64,000 bases of DNA, from assembly GCF_010672525.1 (NCBI RefSeq), contig NZ_JAAHGH010000005.1, forward strand, positions 310,672-374,671, in the 5' to 3' direction. Both the position numbers and the translations under genes were made by a program. The first letter of the stretch is position 1; the number at the start of each line of letters is the position of its first letter. A model generated the notes under the pieces. That model did no database searches. It was not told the origin of the DNA and saw only the letters and a program-made list of their open reading frames with translations. Positions 8,487 to 15,831 of this stretch are shown here, piece by piece. This DNA is from Okeania sp. SIO2B3. Its GTDB lineage: Bacteria > Cyanobacteriota > Cyanobacteriia > Cyanobacteriales > Microcoleaceae.

Positions 8487-8570
8487 TTAAGTTTCCACTT
8501 CTGCATTGTAAGTATGGCGCTGAACCAAATTTCTGTTTCAATCCCTAATAGGGATTTGGATAAGTTTCCA
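8487..8570. CRISPR. Orphan CRISPR remnant: one repeat, one spacer, truncated second repeat
   Basis: A 36-bp unit at 8535-8570 begins GTTTCAATCCCTAATAGGGA and ends GGATAAGTTTCCA. Its length, GTTTCAATCC start and central CCCTAATAGGG dyad match the usual cyanobacterial CRISPR repeat form. The last 11 bases (TAAGTTTCCA plus one) recur at 8487-8497, exactly one 37-bp spacer upstream, so a second repeat seems to have lost its 5' part. No further repeats, leader or cas genes are seen in the window. Confidence 0.6.
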
Positions 8571-8873
8571 TAGCAGGGTTCTAGAACCCAGGCCATATTT
8601 AATTTTCAAGGTACATTTGCAAGGTACATTTGCGAGGTACACCTATAAATATAGCATTTCCAGCCACAGTTGCACAATAGATAACAGAACAAAAACAGCC
8701 AAAACCCTTGCCAAATAAGCATTTGCAAAATTGCGACGACCACTTCAACTACTCCACAAAGCTCAAATCCTTGCCCAAAGTTAACTTCAGCCATTTTTGT
8801 TCACCGAAAAATTTGGTTCTGAAGCCTCCTCTTTTTAAAGGATAAAAAAAAAGAAGAGTCCGTATTTTCTTGT

Positions 8874-8912
8874 CTCCTTATTGCAGAGGTACTGATAACT
8901 GATAACTGAAAT
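8874..8912. repeat. Dispersed repeat ending in an ATG (empty SDR site)
   Basis: The sequence CTCCTTATTGCAGAGGTACT runs directly into GATAACTGATAACTGAAATG. It is the uninterrupted counterpart of 5474-5546. The terminal GATAACTGAAATGA motif also forms the starts of the genes at 18175 and 27567. Confidence 0.7.
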
Positions 8913-9030
8913 GGCCATTCCGGAAACAATTAAGAAAAACAGGATATATTAAAAGGAGTAACAAATTAAACAAAACTCTTGACAAATCACAGTTAGTTTG
9001 ATACCAAAATAACCCAGAGGATAAAATTAA

Positions 9031-9597
9031 ATGGAATTAGGCATAAAGAACACCACACAAACATTAGAAATTGCAGACTCAAGAATCACTGAATATTTTC
9101 AACGCTCCGAAGGTCAATGGCATTCAGAAAGACGCTACTATACTTTACCGGAAGGAAATACCCAAGAAATTGTTAGTCATTTAACAATTAAATATTTAGA
9201 GCTAGGAAGTCCAGAACTTATAGAATTAGCCAAACTCCATAAATTACATAATCCTGAAACAGCCATGATTTGTGGTTCGTTAGTCAGTTGGCTTAGTCAA
9301 GATTCTGTATCAGGTAAGAAACAGTCTGAAGGCTCAACAATATTCGGAGTTCAAGGCTCTATATTGTATCGCGATCGCGGTTTTGCCACGAGTAACCCCA
9401 TCATAGCTAAGTATCATCTATCTGACCCTAACACATTATGTCTCAGAACAGAGTACAATGGGTCTGTATTTGAGGAAGAAATTAAACAAATCGGCCATAA
9501 ATACCGGACACGGCAAACTATTATTTCCCGTGCAGGTGAACAAAAAATGATTGGTCAATATCTAGAAAAACGTATATTAAGTAATCAGAAAAAGTGA
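9031..9597 (+). CDS. CpcS/CpeS-type phycobiliprotein chromophore lyase
   Basis: A 188-residue protein of the lipocalin-fold S-type bilin lyase family. Family-like blocks are ITEYFQRSEGQWHSERRYYT (about 18-37), an acidic strand region with ELGSPELIELAKLH, SWLSQDSVSG...GSTIF, a YRDRGFATSNPIIAKYHLSD block (about 112-131) and LRTEY. These enzymes attach phycocyanobilin or phycoerythrobilin to Cys-82-type sites of phycobiliproteins. Which CpcS/CpeS/CpcU clade this belongs to cannot be set without a tree. It overlaps the next gene by GTGA, implying coupled translation. The start ATG 9031 follows AGAGGATAAAATTAA. Confidence 0.8.
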   Translation: MELGIKNTTQTLEIADSRITEYFQRSEGQWHSERRYYTLPEGNTQEIVSHLTIKYLELGSPELIELAKLHKLHNPETAMICGSLVSWLSQDSVSGKKQSEGSTIFGVQGSILYRDRGFATSNPIIAKYHLSDPNTLCLRTEYNGSVFEEEIKQIGHKYRTRQTIISRAGEQKMIGQYLEKRILSNQKK

Positions 9598-10745
9598 AGC
9601 GACGGAATTTTTTAATCGGAGCTACAACGATAACTTTAGCTGAATTTTTAGCAGGATGTGAAGCTCAGGGAGATTTGAATATTCAACTGTTAAAAAGCAC
9701 TATTCCTGCTCAAATGGTGTCAAAGTTTAAGAGGGAATTAACATCTGAGTCTAAATTAAACTTTAATCCTCAAGAAAATTTAACAGAATTATTTTCTCTG
9801 CTGCAAAGTTGGCAGAGGAAACTTTTATTAGAAAAGCAAAAATCATCTACAGAACAAAGAAAAAAGATAAACATTGCTAATCTTGTTACTTTAGGAGATT
9901 ATTGGTTAGCAAATGCTATTAAACAAGAACTAATTCAACCTCTTAATTCTGAAGCTTTACAAAATTGGAATAAATTGCCGGAAAAATGGCAAAAGTTAGT
10001 TAAGCGTAATAATCAAGGTTATGCAGACCCCGAAGGGAAAATTTGGGCAGCACCTTATCAGTCGGGTACAACATTAATTGCTTATCGAGTTGATAAATTT
10101 AAAACTTTGGGATGGCAACCTACAGACTGGAGCGATCTATGGAGAGAGGAGTTACGCCATCGATTTTCTTTGTTAGATCAACCTAGAGAAGTTATTGGTT
10201 TAACTCTGAAAAAATTGGGTAAATCTTATAATGCTAAAAATCTGAGTAAAGTTGAAAACTTAAAATCGGAACTGGTTAAACTCAATCAACAAGTAAAATA
10301 TTACGCTTCCAATAATTATTTACAATCTCTAATTATTGGAGATACTTGGTTAGCTGTTGGTTGGTCTAACGATATTTTACCGCTGATTAAAAACCGCAAA
10401 GATATTGCTGCAATAATACCTAAATCTGGAACAGCTTTATGGTCAAATGTATGGGTTAAACCTGCTGCTACTGCAGAGACTTCCTTAACAGAAAAATGGA
10501 TTGATTTTTGTTGGAAACCTGAAATAGCAGAACAAATGTCTTTAATAACTCAGACTACTTCTCCAATTATACCAGGAATAAATCCAACTGAATTGACTTC
10601 AGAAATTAAAGATAATTCTTTATTATTACCTCCAGAAGATATTCTGGAAAAAAGTGATTTTCTCTATCCACTTGCAGATAGTACCATTGAACAATATAGG
10701 CAATTATGGCGAGAAATTCGTCAACCAGTAAGTAGTTCTACATAG
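9594..10745 (+). CDS. Extracellular solute-binding lipoprotein (polyamine/iron-binding-like), Tat-type signal
   Basis: A 383-residue protein starting at GTG 9594, which overlaps the lyase stop. The N-terminus KRRNFLIGATTITLAEFLAG carries a twin-arginine motif and a lipobox ending at C22, so it is probably Tat-exported and lipidated. The mature part follows type-I/II periplasmic binding proteins related to PotD: GYADPEGKIWAAPYQSGTTL (about 141-160), the hinge TDWSDLW, and IPKSGTALWSNVWVKPA near the C-terminal lobe. No permease or ATPase is adjacent, so it may serve a transporter encoded elsewhere. The ligand is not predictable. Confidence 0.82.
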   Translation: MKRRNFLIGATTITLAEFLAGCEAQGDLNIQLLKSTIPAQMVSKFKRELTSESKLNFNPQENLTELFSLLQSWQRKLLLEKQKSSTEQRKKINIANLVTLGDYWLANAIKQELIQPLNSEALQNWNKLPEKWQKLVKRNNQGYADPEGKIWAAPYQSGTTLIAYRVDKFKTLGWQPTDWSDLWREELRHRFSLLDQPREVIGLTLKKLGKSYNAKNLSKVENLKSELVKLNQQVKYYASNNYLQSLIIGDTWLAVGWSNDILPLIKNRKDIAAIIPKSGTALWSNVWVKPAATAETSLTEKWIDFCWKPEIAEQMSLITQTTSPIIPGINPTELTSEIKDNSLLLPPEDILEKSDFLYPLADSTIEQYRQLWREIRQPVSSST

Positions 10746-10887
10746 GATTTGCTGAAAAAGTATTTTTCAGGAGTAAGAGACCCACCCCTAAACGCTCCCA
10801 GGAGTGGAAGAGAGCAGTTAAGACGAACGGAGAATAAAATTTAATTAAGAGGTAGTCGGAACAATTGTCAGAGTGATTTTTCGGCAA

Positions 10888-10975
10888 TTATTCTGCTTTT
10901 TCTGCTAACTTTTTGAGGGTTTTGGACGTGATACCAGGCACTTTTTTTAAAAGATTTATCCATTCATGAGTTTCA
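10888..10975 (-). pseudogene. C-terminal fragment of an unidentified protein
   Basis: On the minus strand about 28 sense codons read HEWINLLKKVPGITSKTLKK and then LAEKAE before TAA at 10890-10888. The helical, lysine-rich pattern looks like a genuine protein end, but there is no start, and it runs into the HNH relic in a different frame. Identity unknown. Confidence 0.35.
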
Positions 10976-10989
10976 ATGCTGCATTAGAA

Positions 10990-11397
10990 GGATATCTATT
11001 TACTTCTATCAATAATTGTCTCTCTAATTCGTTCCTCACTATTAAATTGAAAGATTCGGGTAGTTACTTCCCCAATATCTGTTAATGGTTGAATAGTTGC
11101 TCCTTCTAGACGAAAATGCTCTGACTATTGCTCTCGACGCAGGTTAAAAAATCTAATTAATTCTCCTGTTCGCCAGATAATTGAACCTAAATCAGAACCT
11201 TTATTTAGGTGACAAAAAGCACAAGCATAGGCTAAATTTTCAGCTATTGTTTGTCCACCATGTTTTATACTAATAATATGCTCAATCTGACATCAAGAAG
11301 CGCGGTATTGTTATGAAATTAGACAGTATTCACAGAGGCTTAATGCCCTTTCAATTACTAAGTTTCGTAATTCAACATTAATATAAGGACGAGACAT
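10990..11397 (-). pseudogene. HNH endonuclease pseudogene
   Basis: From ATG 11397 on the minus strand the frame reads MSRPYINVELRNLVIERALS, then LCEYC, then two stops around QYRAS, then QIEHIISIKHGGQTIAENLA, YACAFCHLNKGSDLG and FFNLRREQ, a third stop, and EHFRLEGATIQPLTDIGEVT. This is the standard cyanobacterial HNH family with CxxC/CxxC zinc ligands and the H of the HNH core, but three in-frame stops and a short deletion around residues 27-36 kill it. Intact members are small homing- or restriction-like nucleases. Confidence 0.8.
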
Positions 11398-11411
11398 TGA
11401 TATGATTATTT

Positions 11412-11903
11412 TTACTGTAATGTAAAGTCTTTAGGTAGATTAAATAAATTTCTACCAAATCTATAATCAATTTCTACATTACAATTTAATGGCGCATTTT
11501 CAAAGTCACAAAAATAGGCAGCAATTGGTTTTTTATTACGAGGTTCACATACTTGTAAGTTATAGCCATATTGTCTAGCTACATTGCCAAAATGGTTAAT
11601 AAATTTATAACGCTCTAGGTAGCCTTTTTTATCCCAAATTAATTTTCTGACTACCAAAATTACCGAAGTATCATCGGGGTCAACAAACCAAGTATAAATA
11701 AGTTCTTCACCAAAAAAATCTTGAGTTAACCACAGACTAGGAATACTTGGTTGAGTTTGAGATAAAGGAGGTTTAGGTAGTTGAGAAATTTCATTTCTAG
11801 GACAGGTGGGAAAAATAATTTTCGGTGTGGCAGTGGCAGGAAGAAGGAAGAAGGAAGAAGGAAGAAGGAAGAAACAAGAAATAAGAAGGAAAAATTTAGT
11901 CAT
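11412..11903 (-). CDS. Secreted hypothetical protein whose signal peptide is encoded by a heptamer repeat
   Basis: A 163-residue protein. The first 25 residues (MTKFFLLISCFFLLPSSFFL and on to ATA) form a hydrophobic secretion signal encoded almost wholly by TTCTTCC heptamers. The mature part has about 135 residues with a DPDDTSVILVVRKLIWDKKG block and two cysteines (VCEPRN, FCDFENA) that may pair. No named family is recognised. Upstream of the start the first 20 bases of the gene are copied several times (see the repeat at 11838-12411), so the signal peptide length is likely to vary between strains. Confidence 0.6.
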   Translation of the reverse strand: MTKFFLLISCFFLLPSSFFLLPATATPKIIFPTCPRNEISQLPKPPLSQTQPSIPSLWLTQDFFGEELIYTWFVDPDDTSVILVVRKLIWDKKGYLERYKFINHFGNVARQYGYNLQVCEPRNKKPIAAYFCDFENAPLNCNVEIDYRFGRNLFNLPKDFTLQ

Positions 11904-12411
11904 TATTTCAGAAGGAAGAAGGAAGAAGGAAGAAACAAGAAATAAGAAATAAGAAATAAGAAGGAAGAAGGAAAAATTTAGTCATTATTCAGAAATAAGA
12001 AGGAAGAAGGAAGAAATAAGAAGGAAGAAATAAGAAGGAAGAAGGAAGAAGGAAAAATTTAGTCATTATTCAGAAATAAGAAGGAAGAAGGAATAAGGAA
12101 GAAACAAGAAACAAGAAGGAAGAAATAAGAAGGAAGAAATAAGAAGGAAGAAGGAAGAAGGAAGAAGGAAAAATTTAGTCATTATTCAGAAATAAGAAGG
12201 AAGAAGGAAGAAGGAAGAAGGAAAAATTTAGTCATTATTCAGAAGGAAGAAGGAAGAGGGAGGAAATAAGAAGGAAGAAGGAAGAAGGAAGAAGGAAGAA
12301 GGAAAAATTTAGTCATTATTCAGAAGGAAGAAGGAAGAAGGAGGAAGTAAAAGTGTAGTTATTATTCACGAGGAAGAAGAAAGAAGGAAAAATTTAGTCA
12401 TTATTAGTCAT
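11838..12411. repeat. Minisatellite containing repeated copies of a gene start
   Basis: The tract is made of ggaagaa heptamers (with aataag variants) punctuated by gaaaaatttagtcattatt, which on the minus strand is AATAATGACTAAATTTTTC, the start of the adjacent secreted protein gene. Start-like copies have ATG complements at 11901, 11983, 12064, 12180, 12233, 12314, 12399 and a partial one at 12409. At least the nearest upstream copy is out of frame with the gene and hits a stop. The rest of the gap to 12591 has no gene. Confidence 0.85.
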
Positions 12412-12591
12412 TATTTGATTTCAACATCAAGCTGAATTAAAAAAAGCAGAAGTTCCACAGATACCTGCCATATTAATTTTTTTGATACAGCACTTTCCGA
12501 TGTAATAAGGTACACCTTATTTTAAGGCAGAAGTCAGAAGTAAAAAACTAAGAAGATTGAACTATACCTCATAGCAAAGGAAACCACTGTA

Positions 12592-12765
12592 ATATCATGT
12601 CCGGATAATTAGTGATAAAAAAACTTTCTCCTTTTCCTCCTCTTTATTCTTTCTTCTTCTTTCTTCCCTCCTGACTCCTGACTTCCCCTCCTGGGAGTGG
12701 TTAGGGGTGGGTTGACTCCTGAGGACTCCGTCATTTATTGATAAGTATTCAACCGGAGATGATAT
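12592..12765. mobile_element. MITE, ATATCATGTCCGG family, copy 1
   Basis: The left end is ATATCATGTCCGGATAATTA and the right end ATTCAACCGGAGATGATAT, imperfect inverted ends. The middle holds pyrimidine-rich STRR sequence and the CCCCTCC...TTAGGGGTGGG repeat. The other clear copies are at 20516-20684 and 53495-53628. The right end lies inside dprA and supplies its stop codon. Confidence 0.75.
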
Positions 12766-13894
12766 AACGCATTCCTGGTAACTGAGTAACTAACCCTAAT
12801 AACTCCAATTGTAATAAAGAACTAGAAACATCTGCTGGTGATAAACCTGTTGCTTGTACAACTAAATCTAAATGAGTAGCTTCAGTAGAAATATGTTGAA
12901 AAACCTTGGCTAAAATAGGTTCTAAATCTGGAATATAATCCCGATTTTTCTCCTCAAATAAAGATAATTGTTCGGGAGGTTCTACTACATCAATATCTAA
13001 TGGTGGAATTGCTCCTAACATTTCTAATAACTTATCCATAGTAATCGGAATTACTTCTGCACCATGATTAATTAACTGCAAACAACCATGAGATTTTTCA
13101 TCATCTAAACGAGCAGGTAAAACATAAACATCTCGACAAAATTCATTTGCCATATCTGCAGTAATTAAAGCACCCGATCTTTGGGGAGCTTCCATCACTA
13201 AAACTGCTCGACTTAATCCTGCAATAATTCTATTGCGTTGGGGAAAATGTTTAGAATTTGGTTTCGTACCTGCTGGATATTCACTCACAACTAACCCCTG
13301 TTTAATAACTTTTTCCGCCAGAGTTTTATTTTCCTTCGGGTAAACTGTATCAACCCCATTACCAAAAACAGCAATTGTTCGCCCCCCTGCTTCTAAACAA
13401 GCACTATGCGCCTCAGTATCAATTCCCATAGCTAGTCCAGAAACAATAGTGAACCCACTTTTTGCCAAAGTCGAACTTATTTTCCTAGTCCAACGACGAC
13501 CATATTCAGTGGGATAGCGAGTGCCGACTATTCCTACCGTAGGAGTAATACCTAGAATTTCTTGGGAGTCAACTATGCCTCGATAATACAGCAGAGCAGG
13601 CGGTGTGGGAATTTCTTGCAAAAGGCGTGGATAGTCTGGATCTGCCGGAGTCCAGAAATCAGGATTTTTGGCCGTGTGTTCTTCTATCAGTTGTTTTGGG
13701 TCCAGACGCGATCGCTCTTCCACTACTTTCTCTATCTTCTGACGGCCAAATCCTGGCACTTGGCCTAATTCTTTGGGGCTGGCCGTCCAAGCTATTGCTA
13801 AAGTCTCGAATTGTTGTTTGAGTCGTTGTAGAGCAATTGGACCTATACCACTGATTTTGGCCCATGCCAGCCAGTAGGCACGTTCTTCTATCAA
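12749..13894 (-). CDS. dprA: DNA-processing protein DprA (Smf)
   Basis: A 381-residue protein of normal DprA size. About 1-60 is a helix-hairpin-helix-like N-terminus (WAKISGIGPIALQRLKQQFE). About 65-290 is the Rossmann-like core with GIVGTRYPTEYGRRWT, SGLAMGIDTEAHSACLEAGG, FGNGVDTVYPKEN, FPQRNRIIAGLSRAVLVMEA and SGALITADMANEF. A C-terminal winged helix follows (about 310-378). DprA binds ssDNA and loads RecA during natural transformation. The last codons (IISG) and TGA lie within a MITE end, so the native C-terminus has probably lost or changed only a few residues. Confidence 0.95.
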   Translation of the reverse strand: MIEERAYWLAWAKISGIGPIALQRLKQQFETLAIAWTASPKELGQVPGFGRQKIEKVVEERSRLDPKQLIEEHTAKNPDFWTPADPDYPRLLQEIPTPPALLYYRGIVDSQEILGITPTVGIVGTRYPTEYGRRWTRKISSTLAKSGFTIVSGLAMGIDTEAHSACLEAGGRTIAVFGNGVDTVYPKENKTLAEKVIKQGLVVSEYPAGTKPNSKHFPQRNRIIAGLSRAVLVMEAPQRSGALITADMANEFCRDVYVLPARLDDEKSHGCLQLINHGAEVIPITMDKLLEMLGAIPPLDIDVVEPPEQLSLFEEKNRDYIPDLEPILAKVFQHISTEATHLDLVVQATGLSPADVSSSLLQLELLGLVTQLPGMRYIISG

Positions 13895-14336
13895 TTATTT
13901 CTCCTCTTGAGAGTGGTTCATTTTAAACTTATTTTATGGGTTCCGGTTCTTCCGGCATTTATAGCAAAAGGCAGAGGGCAGAAGGCAGAAGGCAGAAGGC
14001 AGAGAGCAGAAGGCAGAAGGAAAAATCTGGCTTTGTCTAGAATCTAAAAAATATTTGATTGATTTTTTCTTCAATTCATTATTGACGTTTTGTTCAACAT
14101 TGATTAAAATATAAATATACAGCAAGGAACAAGTTGCTTAGGACATAGACTGATGATGAACTTCAGATAGGGAAATGTTTTTCCCCTATTCCCTATTCCC
14201 TATTCCCTGTTCCCTCCTATAAGACACAAAAGAAAGCTTTTAAACCTAACTAATTTATCTAATTGGTGGCAGCTAATTTATAGGCTGAAACCGAGGGATT
14301 TTCTGTGGAAATTTTGTCAAATATTGGAGAAAAAAA
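13895..14336. other. Repeat-filled intergenic region
   Basis: It contains ggcagaa heptamers at about 13967-14018 and ccctatt/ccctgtt heptamers at 14182-14215. Nothing else is recognised; a start-bearing open frame across the heptamers is repeat-derived. Confidence 0.6.
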
Positions 14337-15398
14337 ATGACTAATAATATAGAAGTAGTATTCAGCTTTGACACAACTGGCAGTATGTATCCTTGCCTAA
14401 CTCAAGTACGCCGAAAAATCCAAAATACAGTAACTCGATTAATGTCAGAAATTCCTGGTATTAGAATTGGAATTATTGCTCATGGAGATTATTGCGATCG
14501 CCACTCTACTTATGTAACAAAACGATTAGAATTATCCCAAAATATTGATGCTATTTGTAACTTTGTAGAAAGGGTAGGAAAGACAGGTGGTGGAGATGCG
14601 CCAGAATGTTATGAGTTAGTATTGCATCAAGCTCAATCTTTTGCTTGGACTCGGAAAGCTACCAAATCTTTAGTATTAATTGGAGACGATATTCCTCATC
14701 CACCTGGTCAAAATCCTCAGAAGTTAAATTGGCGAGAAGAAGTTAATAAATTATCAGATATGGGAATTACAATTTATGGGGTACAAGCCTTAAATCGTCG
14801 CCATGCCACGATGTTTTATCAAGAATTGGCAGAAAAATCGGGTGGTTTTCATATCAAGTTAGACCAATTTGCTTATATTAATGATTTATTTTTAGCAGTT
14901 TGTTATCAACAATCTTCAGATGAAGAGCTGCAAAGTTATGAACAAGAAATTTTAGATATGGGGCGAATGAATCGTGGTTTAAATCAAATTTTTAATACCA
15001 TGTTAAATCGAGAAGAAACCAGTATTTATGAGTCAGCAGATTTGCGAGTTGTTACACCGGGAAGATTCCAAGTATTAGAAGTGGATGAAAATAAACCGAT
15101 TAAAAATTTTGTTCTAGAAAATGGTTTAACTTTTAACAAAGGGCGTGGTTTTTATGAATTTACAAAGACCGAAACTATTCAAGGCAAAAAAGAAATTATT
15201 TTAATGGATCGAGCAACGGGAGATTTATTTGAGGGAGAAGCTGCACGGGAAATTTTAGATTTGCCTCATGGTATAACGGTGCGAATTAAACCTAATAATT
15301 TAGAGAAATATGTAGTGTTTGTTCAGAGTACATCGGTGAATCGGAAATTAATTAGTGGAACTCGTTTTTTGTATGAAGTTGAAGATTGGAGTAGGTAA
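14337..15398 (+). CDS. VWA (von Willebrand factor A) domain protein
   Basis: A 353-residue protein. The VWA domain spans about 5-190 and starts VVFSFDTTGSMYPC, with a metal-site DxTGS in place of the usual DxSGS. A second metal threonine is probably in GKTGGGDAPE, and the third acidic residue is in VLIGDDIPH. About 200-353 is a unique domain with no repeats. There is no signal peptide, so it is cytoplasmic. VWA proteins bind partners through the metal site, often with AAA ATPases, but none is adjacent. The start ATG follows GGAGAAAAAA. Confidence 0.85.
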   Translation: MTNNIEVVFSFDTTGSMYPCLTQVRRKIQNTVTRLMSEIPGIRIGIIAHGDYCDRHSTYVTKRLELSQNIDAICNFVERVGKTGGGDAPECYELVLHQAQSFAWTRKATKSLVLIGDDIPHPPGQNPQKLNWREEVNKLSDMGITIYGVQALNRRHATMFYQELAEKSGGFHIKLDQFAYINDLFLAVCYQQSSDEELQSYEQEILDMGRMNRGLNQIFNTMLNREETSIYESADLRVVTPGRFQVLEVDENKPIKNFVLENGLTFNKGRGFYEFTKTETIQGKKEIILMDRATGDLFEGEAAREILDLPHGITVRIKPNNLEKYVVFVQSTSVNRKLISGTRFLYEVEDWSR

Positions 15399-15470
15399 GA
15401 AGGAAGAAGTAAGAGGGAAGAAGGAAGAGGGAAGAAAGAAGAAGCTATTGGTAGTGGAGTGACACGCCTA

Positions 15471-15625
15471 AGAGGTTGTCTGAGAAGTCCCATTTGCTAC
15501 ATTAAAGCCCCCTAAATACCCCAATTTTGGGTTACTTTTAGAAGGAAATTGACTCTTGTTCCCCCCAAACTTGGCTTGCTCGGGGGGCAAAATTCAGTAT
15601 CAAAAAACTTTTCAGATATCCTCTT
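15471..15625. mobile_element. MITE flanking the amylase gene, left copy
   Basis: The outer end is AGAGGTTGTCTGAGAAGTC and the inner end ACTTTTCAGATATCCTCTT, imperfect inverted termini over 155 bp. The same element lies inverted at 17839-18097. Flanking bases TAA (left) and TTA (right) would fit a TNA-type target. Confidence 0.75.
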
Positions 15626-15654
15626 ACAAATTTTCTATTGCATCAGTGAAAGCT

Positions 15655-15763
15655 TAATAATTAGTGATAAAAAACCTTCTCCCTTTGAGCCTTTCTTTCT
15701 ATTCTGCCTTCTGCCCTCTGCCTTCCTTTTTTCAAAGTATGAGTATTCAACCAAACATGATGT
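15655..15763. mobile_element. Degenerate MITE, ATATCATGTCCGG family
   Basis: AATAATTAGTGATAAAAAA near the left and ATTCAACCAAACATGATGTT on the right match the inner and end parts of the copies at 12592 and 20516. The left terminal bases are lost. Confidence 0.45.
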
Positions 15764-15831
15764 TACTTCTGCTATAAAATTGGTATCTCAATAATAAACC
15801 AAAATAATCTTAACTAAAGCAGGAGTCAAAA

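Noticed and set aside
8606-8794. Minus-strand 62-codon frame rich in W, C and L
   Set aside because: It overlaps a triplicated aggtacatttgc tract, has no ribosome site and no family resemblance; judged non-coding.
11838-12411. Regular tandem array considered as a CRISPR array
   Set aside because: Units are 7-bp slippage repeats, intervals vary and the sequence between start-like copies is not unique spacer sequence.
13562-13865. Short frames on both strands within dprA
   Set aside because: Shadows of the well-supported dprA frame.
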